Part shown: positions 33,559 to 41,784 of the stretch, in pieces
How positions within the stretch are numbered: the first letter of the stretch is position 1
Layout: every line of letters starts with the position of its first letter
DNA from: CALOCN01 sp942491735
Lineage (GTDB): Bacteria > Eisenbacteria > RBG-16-71-46 > JABDJR01
Assembly (NCBI GenBank): GCA_942491735.1
Contig: CALOCN010000001.1
Span: forward strand, 310,001-374,000
DNA: 64,000 bases
Direction: 5' to 3'
Notes under the pieces: model-generated
What the model saw: the letters and a program-made list of their open reading frames with translations, nothing else
Told to the model about the DNA's origin: nothing
Databases searched by the model: none
Made by a program: the position numbers and the translations under genes

Positions 33559-34698
33559 ATGAAGCGCACAACTCGATCCGCAACCGTACAGTCCCTGGCG
33601 TTCACCGCTTTTGCGGTGGTTCTCCTGGCCGGGCAGGCTTCCGCCTCCCGCACCGAGTTGGAATCCCGCGGGCTGCCCCGCCTGCTTGCCGTGGATTCCT
33701 ACAATCTGTCGCTGCTACCGGCGACCGCGGTTGAGCTCGATCCACAAGTCCAACTGGATGTTGGGACGTCCCAGATCGACAACGCTCTTGGGTTGGTCGG
33801 CTCCAACTGGCGATTCGGATATCAACTCGACGGTGACATGCATCACATGGTGGTGACAGCGCCGCGGGGAATCGGGTTCGATCTTGGCTACCGGGCCGAG
33901 TCATCGCAGAGGAAGTACGTGACCGATCGTCCGACTATCCGTCATGAAGACACTTTCACCGAGTCCGACTTCGAGGTGGGGATGGGAGTTGGTTGGAAGC
34001 AGCGCTCTGCAAGCAACCGCCTGAACGAACTGGCGCTTCACGGCAGCTACCTGGGTGGTGGCGCCGACCGCGAAACCGAGACTCAGGGGGGGCCGTTCGA
34101 AGGGTCCGGGGAAGGATCTTCCCTTGAGATCAGCGGGTTTGCCATTGATCTCGTGCTTAGGACCCTGGCCGCGGACGTCGGTTGGTCTGCCGCCCTGCGG
34201 TTTGCTTATCGGGATCCGGGTACCGAGTCGCTGATCCCCCTCAGCGAGCTTCCAGGTTATCTCCGCCTTTCGCGGAGTGCCGCCGGGGACTTGGGGCATC
34301 GATCCCGACCCGGTTCCCTGGACGATCTCGTTCTTGGGATTACGGCCGAGTGGGAGGATCTCACTCTGGTGAACGGGAGGTTTGAATCATCGCGTGATCG
34401 CTCCGGGAGCGCCCTGCTATTTGCTTCCGTGGAAGAGGGTCTTGGAGCCTCGGTCTCTCTCAGGGCGGGAGTTCGAGGAGGCGTCACCTACAATCAACGA
34501 CAGTTCAGGGTTATCGTCGACGACGGGATCAAGCCGGAAGACGACAGCCGCTCGGAGTCCTGGCACCTGTCCGATCCGGAGATTCGGTTCGGTCTGGGTT
34601 GGGAATACCGCAATCTGGTGCTCGACGCCTGGATCTGGTCGGATATTCGTCTGGATAGCCCCGTTGTTACATGGGCCGCGACGTTCCGGTTTCAATAG
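33559..34698 (+). CDS. Predicted outer-membrane beta-barrel protein, paralogue 2
   Basis: 379 residues from the ATG at 33559, nine bases after the previous stop. The signal peptide is SLAFTAFAVVLLAGQASA, followed by SRTELESRGLPRLLAVDSYNLSLLP as in paralogue 1. Both share a central DLVLRTLA/ELVVRTLA strand region and the end WAATFRFQ. A tandem duplication with strong divergence in the middle suggests two barrels with different surface loops or ligands. A long imperfect stem (34713-34740) follows the stop. Confidence 0.7.
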   Translation: MKRTTRSATVQSLAFTAFAVVLLAGQASASRTELESRGLPRLLAVDSYNLSLLPATAVELDPQVQLDVGTSQIDNALGLVGSNWRFGYQLDGDMHHMVVTAPRGIGFDLGYRAESSQRKYVTDRPTIRHEDTFTESDFEVGMGVGWKQRSASNRLNELALHGSYLGGGADRETETQGGPFEGSGEGSSLEISGFAIDLVLRTLAADVGWSAALRFAYRDPGTESLIPLSELPGYLRLSRSAAGDLGHRSRPGSLDDLVLGITAEWEDLTLVNGRFESSRDRSGSALLFASVEEGLGASVSLRAGVRGGVTYNQRQFRVIVDDGIKPEDDSRSESWHLSDPEIRFGLGWEYRNLVLDAWIWSDIRLDSPVVTWAATFRFQ

Positions 34699-34712
34699 AT
34701 GACCTGTGTGGT

Positions 34713-34740
34713 CCGGTTGCGCAAATGGATGCGGAACCGG
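34713..34740 (+). terminator. Hairpin after the beta-barrel pair
   Basis: CCGGTTGCGCA pairs with TGCGGAACCGG (10 of 11 positions) around a 6-base loop, just after the second barrel gene. No T run follows, so termination is likely but not certain. Confidence 0.45.
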
Positions 34741-34802
34741 GCTGCCTTCCCCTACAATCCCCCTCGGTCATTTCTTGCATACCGCTACAGGGGGTTTTCG
34801 CG

Positions 34803-36437
34803 ATGAGTTCGATCCGTCCCATTACCGAGATCGCCGAGAAGTTGGGTGTTTCCCAGGATCACCTGCTTCCCTACGGTCGTGACAAGGCCAAGATCCACCT
34901 GGATGCATTGGACTCGGGTCGCAAGCCGGGCAAGCTGATTCTGGTCTCCGCCATTACCCCCACCCCGGCGGGCGAGGGAAAGACCACCACGTCCATTGGT
35001 CTCGCCCAGGGCTTGGCCCATATCGGCGAGAACGTCTGCGTGGCGTTGCGGGAGCCGTCGCTTGGGCCCACCTTCGGGCGCAAGGGCGGAGCGACCGGCG
35101 GCGGCAAGGCGGTGGTCGAACCTTCGGCCGATATCAACCTGCATTTCACAGGGGACTTCCACGCCATCACTTCGGCGAACAACCTCCTGGCCGCGATGCT
35201 CGACAATCACATGTACCAGGGGAACGAGCTCGACATCGATCCCCGGCGGGTGCTGTGGCGTCGGGTGATCGATCTCAACGACCGCGCCCTGCGCGACGTG
35301 GTGATCGGATTGGGCGGCGTGCTCCAGGGTGTGCCGCGCGAGACAGGGTTCGACATCACACCCGCTTCCGAGATCATGGCCGTGCTTTGCCTGGCCAACG
35401 ACGAGGAAGACCTGCGGGCACGGCTCTCCCGCATCCTGGTCGGCCTCACCCATGGCCGCGAGAAGGTGACCGCGGGGGATCTCAAGGCGGTGGGCGCCAT
35501 GATGGTCCTCCTGCGTGACGCCATGATGCCCAACCTGGCCCAGACCGCCGAGGGCGTGCCGGCGATCATCCATGGTGGCCCGTTCGCCAACATCGCCCAC
35601 GGATGCAACTCGGTCATGGCGACCAAGATGGCCATGGCCCACGCGGACTGGACGGTGACCGAGGCCGGGTTCGGCTTCGACCTCGGCGCGGAGAAGTTCT
35701 TCGACATCAAGTGCGTGTCGGCGGGCCTCGACACCGCGGCCGTGGTGCTGGTCGCGACCATCCGGGCCCTGAAGATGCATGGCGGGGTCAACAAGAAGGA
35801 GCTCGATGCGCCCAACCCTGAAGCGGTCGAGAAGGGCCTCGGGAACCTGGAGAAGCACATCGACAGCATCCATACCTTCACCGAGGTGCCGGTGGTGGCC
35901 CTCAACAAGTTCGGCGGGGACACCGACGCGGAGATCGCGGTGGTCCAGGTGGCCTGCGAGCGACTCGGCGTTCCGTTTGCGGTCTGCGACGGGTTCGCCA
36001 ACGGAGGGGCGGGAGCCGCGGATCTGGCCCGGGCCGTGGTGGAGCATGCGGAGAAGCAGCCCAGTCCTTTCAAACCGCTCTACGAGCGGACCGATCCCTT
36101 CAAGACCAAGCTCGGCAACGTGGCCAAGTACATGTACGGGGCCAGCGAGGTGGCCTACACCGCCCTGGCGGAGAAGAACCTCAAGCAGTTCGAGCGGTTG
36201 GGGTATGCCGACCTGCCCATCTGCGTGGCCAAGACCCCGGACTCGCTCTCGGATGATCCATCGCGTCCCGGTCGTCCACGGGACTTCAAGGTCACCGTGC
36301 GGGGCATCGTGGTCGCGGCCGGCGCCGGGTTCCTGGTGCCGCTCCTGGGCGACATCATGCGCATGCCCGGGTTGCCCAAGGTCCCCCAGGCCGAGCAGAT
36401 GGATCTCAAGAACGGCGAAGCGACCGGCGTCCGGTAG
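34803..36437 (+). CDS. fhs: Formate--tetrahydrofolate ligase
   Basis: 544 residues from the ATG at 34803, close to the usual about 556. It makes 10-formyl-tetrahydrofolate from formate, THF and ATP in one-carbon metabolism. The signature TPTPAGEGKTTTSIGLAQGL (P-loop, residues about 53-72) is followed by LREPSLGPTFGRKGGATGGGKAVVEP, DINLHFTGDFHAITSANNLLAAMLDN and VTEAGFGFDLGAEKFFDIKC. All are diagnostic and no truncation is seen. It stands alone here, ending in a strong hairpin at 36445-36478. Confidence 0.97.
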   Translation: MSSIRPITEIAEKLGVSQDHLLPYGRDKAKIHLDALDSGRKPGKLILVSAITPTPAGEGKTTTSIGLAQGLAHIGENVCVALREPSLGPTFGRKGGATGGGKAVVEPSADINLHFTGDFHAITSANNLLAAMLDNHMYQGNELDIDPRRVLWRRVIDLNDRALRDVVIGLGGVLQGVPRETGFDITPASEIMAVLCLANDEEDLRARLSRILVGLTHGREKVTAGDLKAVGAMMVLLRDAMMPNLAQTAEGVPAIIHGGPFANIAHGCNSVMATKMAMAHADWTVTEAGFGFDLGAEKFFDIKCVSAGLDTAAVVLVATIRALKMHGGVNKKELDAPNPEAVEKGLGNLEKHIDSIHTFTEVPVVALNKFGGDTDAEIAVVQVACERLGVPFAVCDGFANGGAGAADLARAVVEHAEKQPSPFKPLYERTDPFKTKLGNVAKYMYGASEVAYTALAEKNLKQFERLGYADLPICVAKTPDSLSDDPSRPGRPRDFKVTVRGIVVAAGAGFLVPLLGDIMRMPGLPKVPQAEQMDLKNGEATGVR

Positions 36438-36444
36438 GTAAAGC

Positions 36445-36478
36445 CGCGCTGGCGGGGGCAATGCCCCGGTCCAGCGCG
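36445..36478 (+). terminator. Hairpin terminator after fhs
   Basis: CGCGCTGG (36445-36452) pairs perfectly with CCAGCGCG (36471-36478), with an inner GGGGC/GCCCC stem. It lies seven bases after the fhs stop. No T run follows. Confidence 0.6.
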
Positions 36479-36513
36479 ATGCTCGGGACCGGAAAGCGGA
36501 CAGGCCGGAGGAA

Positions 36514-36559
36514 TTGCCGATGCAAGGGCATCGCACCCTTGCTTGGGATCATCAGGCAA
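36514..36559 (+). promoter_or_regulatory. Possible structured leader of the GH9 gene
   Basis: Between the fhs hairpin and the GH9 start the RNA can form GCAAGGG/CCCTTGC (36522-36528 with 36536-36542) enclosed by TTGCCGATG/CATCaGGCAA (36514-36522 with 36550-36559). A competing stem CGATGC/GCATCG (36518-36523 with 36528-36533) excludes the first. Mutually exclusive stems are typical of regulatory leaders. I do not recognise a known riboswitch core. Confidence 0.3.
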
Positions 36560-36577
36560 CTCCCACCTGGATAGCCC

Positions 36578-38653
36578 ATGGACGTTCGCTGTTTTCGCTT
36601 CCTCTCGAGCCTTGCCCTGGTGGGTCTCGCGCTGCTACCCAATGCCGCATTGGGCCAGGTCCATTTGAACCAGATCGGATACCGGCCGGGCGATCCCAAG
36701 TGGGTTGCAGTGGAGGGGCCGGCGACGACCTTCGATGTGGTGCGCGTGTCGGATGATGCGGTCGTCCTCAGCGGTCCGCTCACTCTGCGGCGTGCCTCGG
36801 ATCCGGCGAGCGGCGATGACGTGCTCGAGGGGGACTTCACCGCAGTCATGGATGCGGGGCGCTATTACGTCTCGGTCACCGGGACAGGGGTGTCGCCGGC
36901 GTTCGACATCAACGACGGCATCTACGACGACCTGTTCCGCCAGCTGCTCAAGGGATTGTTCTATCAGCGTTGCGGAACCGCGGTCCTTCCCGCACACGGC
37001 GGCACCTACACCCACGATCCGTGTCATCTCGGAGCGGGTGGCGAAGCCTCCTACGACTGGGCCTCGACCGGCGGGGTTCCATCGGGGTATCGCGACACCC
37101 GGGGTGGTTGGCACGATGCGGGCGACTACGGGAAGTACACGACCAACAACGCCTACGCGGTGGGTGTGCTCCTGCGGGCCTACTCGCAGTTCCCGGACAA
37201 GTACCAGTTCGACGACTGCGGCATCCCGGAGAGTGGGAATGCGGTTCCCGATCTACTGGACGAGGCGCGTTGGTCCTTGGCGTGGATGCTGAGAATGCAG
37301 GACGCCGACGGCGGTGTGCGACATCGCGAATCGGTGGCCACCTGGTCCGGGGAGTTCACTCCGGAGAACGACCTGGACACCCGGTACTACACCGGGGTCA
37401 GTAGCGATGCCACCGCGTCCCATGCGGCCGCGATGGCCCTCGCGGCGCGCATATACACGACCTTCGACCCCGCGTTCGCCGACACCTGCGACTCCAGTGC
37501 CGTCCGAGCCTGGGCCTGGCTGGAGGCCAACCCGGCCCGCGTTCCAGCGGGGGGCTTCGTCAATCAGTACGGTCACACCGGCGCCACCTATGTTGGGAGC
37601 GAGGATGTAGGGCATCGTATTTGGGCGGCCGCCGAGGTGTTGTCCCTCAACGGGAATCCGGGTGCGAAGGCGTACGTGGATGCACACTGGGGAGATGGGC
37701 TGGACTTCAACGGGGTCTGGTACCCGGATGACTGGGGCGCGCAGGCCAATCTGGGTGCATTCGCGTATCGGGATGCCCTGGGAGCGACTCCGGGTGTGGT
37801 TTCCGGAAACTGGTGGAGCGTCGAGAACAGCACATTGAGCAGCTGCGCCACCTGGTCCACCCGGGTGGACCAGGACGGCTATGGGTGCGCGGCCACGACC
37901 AGCGACTACTACTGGGGTTTCACCGGGGTCATTCTCCGCTATGCGTGGACCTTGCTGCAGGGGCATCGCTACGACGGGACGCCGGCGTATGCCAATGCCG
38001 CACGCGAGCAATTGCACTACATCCTGGGTCGCAATCCCATGGGCAAGGTGTATCTCACCGGTCTTGGGGCGAACCCGGTGCTTCACGCCCACGGCGCGTG
38101 GAACCTGGCTGCGGGGTTTGTCGATGTCAGCGATGCGTTGTGTCACCCGGTCCCTTATCAGCTGGTGGGGGGGCCCAATGCGGCCGACAACGGTGGGATC
38201 TCGGCGTTCCCTGCGAGGTGCTATGAAGACATTGCGGACCCCAGCTACTTCAACAAGGGGAATTGGACACTGAACGAGAGCGCGGTCAACATCCAGGCTT
38301 CGCTGCTCGCGTTGGTGGGCTACTTCAGCAGCGGGGGAACAGTGTCTTCGGTGGGACCCTCGCAACCCTCGGCCCGGCTCATCCTGGGGGCCCCCACCCC
38401 GAATCCATCGCGTGGGAGCACGACCATCGCATGGTCGGTGCCGCGCCGGGAGAACCTGGAGAGACTCACTCTTCGCCTCTATACGGTACAAGGACGTGTG
38501 CTTCGAACCTGGGATCTGGGCCGGGATGTCGGCACCTCCGGTTCCTTGACCTGGGATGGTCGGGACGGAAGGGGTCGCCTGGTTCCTGCCGGGCTCTATC
38601 TTCTGGGTACCGGAGAGGCGGCAAGCTCGGCCCGTATCCTGCGGCTGCAGTAG
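36578..38653 (+). CDS. Secreted glycoside hydrolase family 9 protein (endoglucanase-like) with FlgD-like tail
   Basis: 691 residues with a signal peptide (FLSSLALVGLALLPNAALG). Residues about 27-110 are the N-terminal Ig-like CelD domain (VHLNQIGYRPGDPKWVAV). Residues about 115-590 are the GH9 catalytic barrel: GGWHDAGDYGKYTTNNAYAVG with the catalytic Asp pair at 180-183, HYILGRNPMGKVYLTGLG, and NESAVNIQASLLALVGYF with the general-acid Glu near 566. The last about 85 residues are a FlgD-like module (TPNPSRGSTTIAWSV to GLYLLGTGEA). It would cut beta-1,4-glucan outside the cell. A related GH9 exo-glucosaminidase activity cannot be excluded. Confidence 0.93.
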   Translation: MDVRCFRFLSSLALVGLALLPNAALGQVHLNQIGYRPGDPKWVAVEGPATTFDVVRVSDDAVVLSGPLTLRRASDPASGDDVLEGDFTAVMDAGRYYVSVTGTGVSPAFDINDGIYDDLFRQLLKGLFYQRCGTAVLPAHGGTYTHDPCHLGAGGEASYDWASTGGVPSGYRDTRGGWHDAGDYGKYTTNNAYAVGVLLRAYSQFPDKYQFDDCGIPESGNAVPDLLDEARWSLAWMLRMQDADGGVRHRESVATWSGEFTPENDLDTRYYTGVSSDATASHAAAMALAARIYTTFDPAFADTCDSSAVRAWAWLEANPARVPAGGFVNQYGHTGATYVGSEDVGHRIWAAAEVLSLNGNPGAKAYVDAHWGDGLDFNGVWYPDDWGAQANLGAFAYRDALGATPGVVSGNWWSVENSTLSSCATWSTRVDQDGYGCAATTSDYYWGFTGVILRYAWTLLQGHRYDGTPAYANAAREQLHYILGRNPMGKVYLTGLGANPVLHAHGAWNLAAGFVDVSDALCHPVPYQLVGGPNAADNGGISAFPARCYEDIADPSYFNKGNWTLNESAVNIQASLLALVGYFSSGGTVSSVGPSQPSARLILGAPTPNPSRGSTTIAWSVPRRENLERLTLRLYTVQGRVLRTWDLGRDVGTSGSLTWDGRDGRGRLVPAGLYLLGTGEAASSARILRLQ

Positions 38654-38756
38654 AGATTACCCGGATTTATTACGACGGCTGGAGTGCGCAACGCTGCGTG
38701 CTACGATCGTCATGACCTCGCCCAGGACCCCCTCGCCGAGACCAAGGAGACACTGC

Positions 38757-39269
38757 ATGGAACTCCCGGTGCAGCAGGCCGAAGGCTTGCGTGACTATTT
38801 CCTGATGACGCTGGAGAACGAACACAAGGCCACCATGGCGGTGATCGAGCATGTTCCCGAGGACAAGCTCGACTACAAGCCGCACGACGGTCTGATGGCG
38901 TTCGGTGACCTCGCATTTCATATCTACACCACCGGTGCCTGGTTCGCCGATATCAGCGCGACCGGCAAGGCGGACTTCGAGGCCGCCGGCAAGGCACCGG
39001 ACACACCGACCGGCAAGGCGGCGTTGTTGGAAGCCTGCAACCAGATGAACCAGCAGCTGCGGGAGAAGGTGGCTGCCGCCCCGGGTGAGATTCTTGCCCA
39101 GGGTGTGGAGTTCGGGAACTTCGGAACGTTCCCCGCCGTGACCTTCACCGACTGGCATCAGCGGCACCTGATCCACCATCGCGGTCAGCTGACCACGTAC
39201 CTGCGCATGATGGGGGCCAAGGTTCCCGCGACCTATGGGGACTCGATCGACTACCCCATGACCATGTAG
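38757..39269 (+). CDS. DinB-family metal-binding protein
   Basis: 170 residues from the ATG at 38757 with AAGGAG upstream. A four-helix DinB fold is indicated by LRDYFLMTLENEHKATMAVIEHVPEDKLDYKPHDGLMAFGDLAFHIYTTGAWF (first His ligand region) and DWHQRHLIHHRGQLTTYLRMMGAKVP (last His ligands). Such proteins are Zn- or Ni-binding, sometimes thiol-dependent transferases. The substrate is unknown. It sits alone between the GH9 gene and a strong hairpin (39276-39307). Confidence 0.9.
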   Translation: MELPVQQAEGLRDYFLMTLENEHKATMAVIEHVPEDKLDYKPHDGLMAFGDLAFHIYTTGAWFADISATGKADFEAAGKAPDTPTGKAALLEACNQMNQQLREKVAAAPGEILAQGVEFGNFGTFPAVTFTDWHQRHLIHHRGQLTTYLRMMGAKVPATYGDSIDYPMTM

Positions 39270-39275
39270 AACGCT

Positions 39276-39307
39276 CGGGGCCCGGACCCGGCCGGGACCG
39301 GGCCCCG
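39276..39307 (+). terminator. GC-rich hairpin after the DinB gene
   Basis: CGGGGCCCGG (39276-39285) pairs with CCGGGCCCCG (39298-39307), with a further CCCGG/CCGGG pairing in the centre, followed by TTCTCG. It begins seven bases after the stop codon. Confidence 0.65.
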
Positions 39308-39408
39308 TTCTCGACCGCCCCCACCCCCTCGACACGCCCTTCCGTAGCGCTCTCACGGGACAAGTATCGTCCCGCGCCCGGGCCCATCCGCGCTAAGCTC
39401 CCTGCGCC

Positions 39409-40554
39409 ATGAGCCAACGCCTGCTTGTCTCCACCGCCAAGGGTCTCGAACCGCTCCTCCTGGAGGAGCTGCGCGAGCTGGGTCTGGAACCCGTGTTGGA
39501 GCCATCCGGTGTCCTGACCTTCGAGGGAGAGTGGGCGGACGCCGCGCGGGTGGTGGTCCGTTCCCGAATCGCCTCCCGGGTGCTGCTCTCGCTTCGCCGC
39601 TTTGCCGCGACCACCGCCCCCATGCTCTACGACCAGGTCCGTCGGGTGCGCTGGCACGAACTGTTCCGCAACGACCAGTCGTTCGTGGTCGAGGCGCACG
39701 GGGATCCCGGCGGGGCGTTCGCGCGGTCGTTTGCCCCGCTCAAGATCAAGGACGGCGTGGTGGACACCTTCCGCAAGCAGGGAATCGACCGCCCCAATGT
39801 GGATCGGGGCGAACCGGACATCCGCCTTCTCGCGTTCTTCATCCGCGGTCGGTGCGAGCTGTCCATCGACCTCTCCGGCGAACCGCTCCACAAGCGGGGC
39901 TATCGTCTGGCCGGCTCCGAGGCCCCCATCCGGGAGAACCGGGCCGCCGCCCTGTTGCGCTTCCTGGATTACGACGGATCCGTGCCGTTCGTGGACCCCT
40001 TCTGCGGCAGCGGCACCCTACCCATCGAGGCGGCCCTGATCGCCCGACGCATCGCCCCGGGGGTGCTGCGGGGCGTGGACAGCTTTACCCTCGGCGGTAT
40101 GGGGGCACAGGCGCGCGAGGCGCTGGAAGCGGAGTGGACGTCCGCGCGGGGTGAAGGACTGGAGCGCGCGCCCCATCCCATCCGGGGCTCGGACCTGTCG
40201 CCGGGGGCGCTGATTGCCGCGGGGGGCAATGCGGAACGGGCCGGGGTTGCTTCCGATGTGACCTTCAGCCAGGGGGACGCCCTGGAACTCGAGGCGCCGG
40301 GCCACGTGATCGCCGCCAACCCGCCCTACGGCGAACGTCTCGAGGACGTGAAGGTGGCAGCGGATCTGGTGCGGGCCTTTGCCGATCGGGTCAAACACCA
40401 TGCCCAGGGCTCGGAAGTGGGGTTGGTCGTTCCCCGGGGAAAGATCGAGAAGTCGGTCGGGTTGCGCCCGGATGCCCGCATGGCGGTGGAGAGCGGCGAT
40501 CTCAAGCTGCGGTTCATCCGCTTCGCCATCTACGCGGGGTCCCGCAAGGCCTGA
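39409..40554 (+). CDS. THUMP-domain class I RNA methyltransferase (RlmL-like)
   Basis: 381 residues. A THUMP RNA-binding domain (about 1-160) opens with RLLVSTAKGLEPLLLEELRELGL. The methyltransferase domain has VPFVDPFCGSGTLPIEAALIA (SAM motif) and VIAANPPYGERL (NPPY catalytic motif for amino methylation). This is the layout of the N-terminal half of E. coli RlmKL, which makes m2G2445 in 23S rRNA. The second RlmK half is absent, as in most non-proteobacterial members. It acts in the cytoplasm on 23S rRNA. Confidence 0.92.
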   Translation: MSQRLLVSTAKGLEPLLLEELRELGLEPVLEPSGVLTFEGEWADAARVVVRSRIASRVLLSLRRFAATTAPMLYDQVRRVRWHELFRNDQSFVVEAHGDPGGAFARSFAPLKIKDGVVDTFRKQGIDRPNVDRGEPDIRLLAFFIRGRCELSIDLSGEPLHKRGYRLAGSEAPIRENRAAALLRFLDYDGSVPFVDPFCGSGTLPIEAALIARRIAPGVLRGVDSFTLGGMGAQAREALEAEWTSARGEGLERAPHPIRGSDLSPGALIAAGGNAERAGVASDVTFSQGDALELEAPGHVIAANPPYGERLEDVKVAADLVRAFADRVKHHAQGSEVGLVVPRGKIEKSVGLRPDARMAVESGDLKLRFIRFAIYAGSRKA

Positions 40555-40611
40555 GAACGCTCGGCGAAGGCGCGACCCCGTCCGGCCGCGCCCCCGCGTC
40601 GCGCGCACTGC

Positions 40612-41607
40612 TTACCGTGTGGCGCGAACCACCACCGGTTCCTGCGGGCACTCGGGGTCCAGGATCTCGGGGAGGATGGGCGCCAGTTCCGGTTTGCCTA
40701 CCGGCGTCGAGGATCCCTGCCGCCGCGAGAGCTGGATGGCCACCACCGCCCCGATGATCAGGGCGCTGGCCAGGATCACCCGCGACCCCACCTGCTCGCC
40801 GGCCACCGCCCAGCCCAGGAAGATCGCCACCACCGGGTTCACGAAGGCATAGGTGGAGACCGCGGCGGGGGAGGCCGCGCGCAGCAGATAGGCGTAGGCG
40901 CTGAGCGCGATGATGGATCCAAAGACCACCAGGTAGAGGAAGGCAATCACCGCGGTTCCGGAGATGGCGGACCACTCCAGCTTCACCCACTCGCCCGAGA
41001 CACTGCCCACGGCGATCATGACCAGCCCCCCCATCATCATCTCCATGCCGGCGGTCAGGATGGGGGAGTCGGGAAGGTCCACTCGCCTCGAGTGAAGCGA
41101 CCCCACGCTCCATGACAGCGCGGCCAGCAGGACCAGCATGCCGCCGATGGGGTGCACCGTGTTGGCCTCGTATCGGCCCCCGCCGACCAGGATCACCACG
41201 CCACCGATTCCGCTGAGCAGGCCGAGGATCATGGGGAGGGTGATCCGGGGTCCGCAGTAGAAGGCGCGGTCAATGACCACCATCCACAGCGGGACGGTGG
41301 CGATCAGGACCGCGGCCAGGCCGGAGGGAACCCACTGTTGCCCCCAGGTCACGAGGCCATTGCCGCCAAAGAGGAGGAGCCCGCCGATGAGGGTCGCGGA
41401 GCCCCACTGCTTACGGGTGGGAGCGGCGGCGCCACGCCAGCGGGCAATGAGGACCAGCGGGATCCCGGCGATGAGGAACCGGAATCCGGCCATGAGGAAC
41501 GGGGGCAGACTGGTGATCCCGTATTGGATGGCCAGGTAGGTGGAGCCCCAGATGAGATAGATCGCCGCGAAGGCGGCCAGCTTCTTGAGGTCGGGACTGT
41601 GACGCAT
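40612..41607 (-). CDS. EamA-family exporter, YedA-like
   Basis: 331 residues with ten helices in two EamA repeats: the first begins FAAIYLIWGSTYLAIQYGITSLPPF and the second covers AVIAFLYLVVFGSIIALSAYAYLLR. The opening matches the YedA drug/metabolite exporter group. GGAGAAACGTCC precedes the ATG. Divergent from the MocR gene across an operator-like region, so expression is probably set by that regulator and its PLP-bound ligand, such as an amino acid, amine or pyridoxal. The exported substrate is not known. Confidence 0.92.
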   Translation of the reverse strand: MRHSPDLKKLAAFAAIYLIWGSTYLAIQYGITSLPPFLMAGFRFLIAGIPLVLIARWRGAAAPTRKQWGSATLIGGLLLFGGNGLVTWGQQWVPSGLAAVLIATVPLWMVVIDRAFYCGPRITLPMILGLLSGIGGVVILVGGGRYEANTVHPIGGMLVLLAALSWSVGSLHSRRVDLPDSPILTAGMEMMMGGLVMIAVGSVSGEWVKLEWSAISGTAVIAFLYLVVFGSIIALSAYAYLLRAASPAAVSTYAFVNPVVAIFLGWAVAGEQVGSRVILASALIIGAVVAIQLSRRQGSSTPVGKPELAPILPEILDPECPQEPVVVRATR

Positions 41608-41689
41608 GGACGTTTCTCCGTTCTCGAGGAACCCGAATCATGACCCTTGACATCGGTAGAAAACAGATGTAGAAAAGTAGAATTGTTAC

Positions 41690-41744
41690 CAGTACAGTTA
41701 ACAAGATACCAACTGTACTGCTAAACGGTTCTCGAACTGTGCTG
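41690..41744. promoter_or_regulatory. Operator with perfect inverted repeat between yedA-like and mocR-like genes
   Basis: CAGTACAGTT (41690-41699) and AACTGTACTG (41711-41720) form a perfect 10-bp inverted repeat. A third half-site, AACTGTGCTG (41735-41744), lies 24 bases further on in direct orientation. Two inverted sites plus one direct site are the usual MocR operator arrangement. They sit in the AT-richer stretch between the two divergent starts, so one regulator dimer could control both genes. Confidence 0.7.
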
Positions 41745-41784
41745 AAGCCAATCCGGCCCGGTGCAGCCAGGAGGAGGCAACCCG

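Noticed and set aside
34785..36536. Long antisense open frame across fhs (and similar ones at 11748-13313, 17799-19397, 57985-60243)
   Set aside because: These are products of high-GC codon bias opposite real genes. They lack known motifs and are rich in His, Arg, Gly and Pro.
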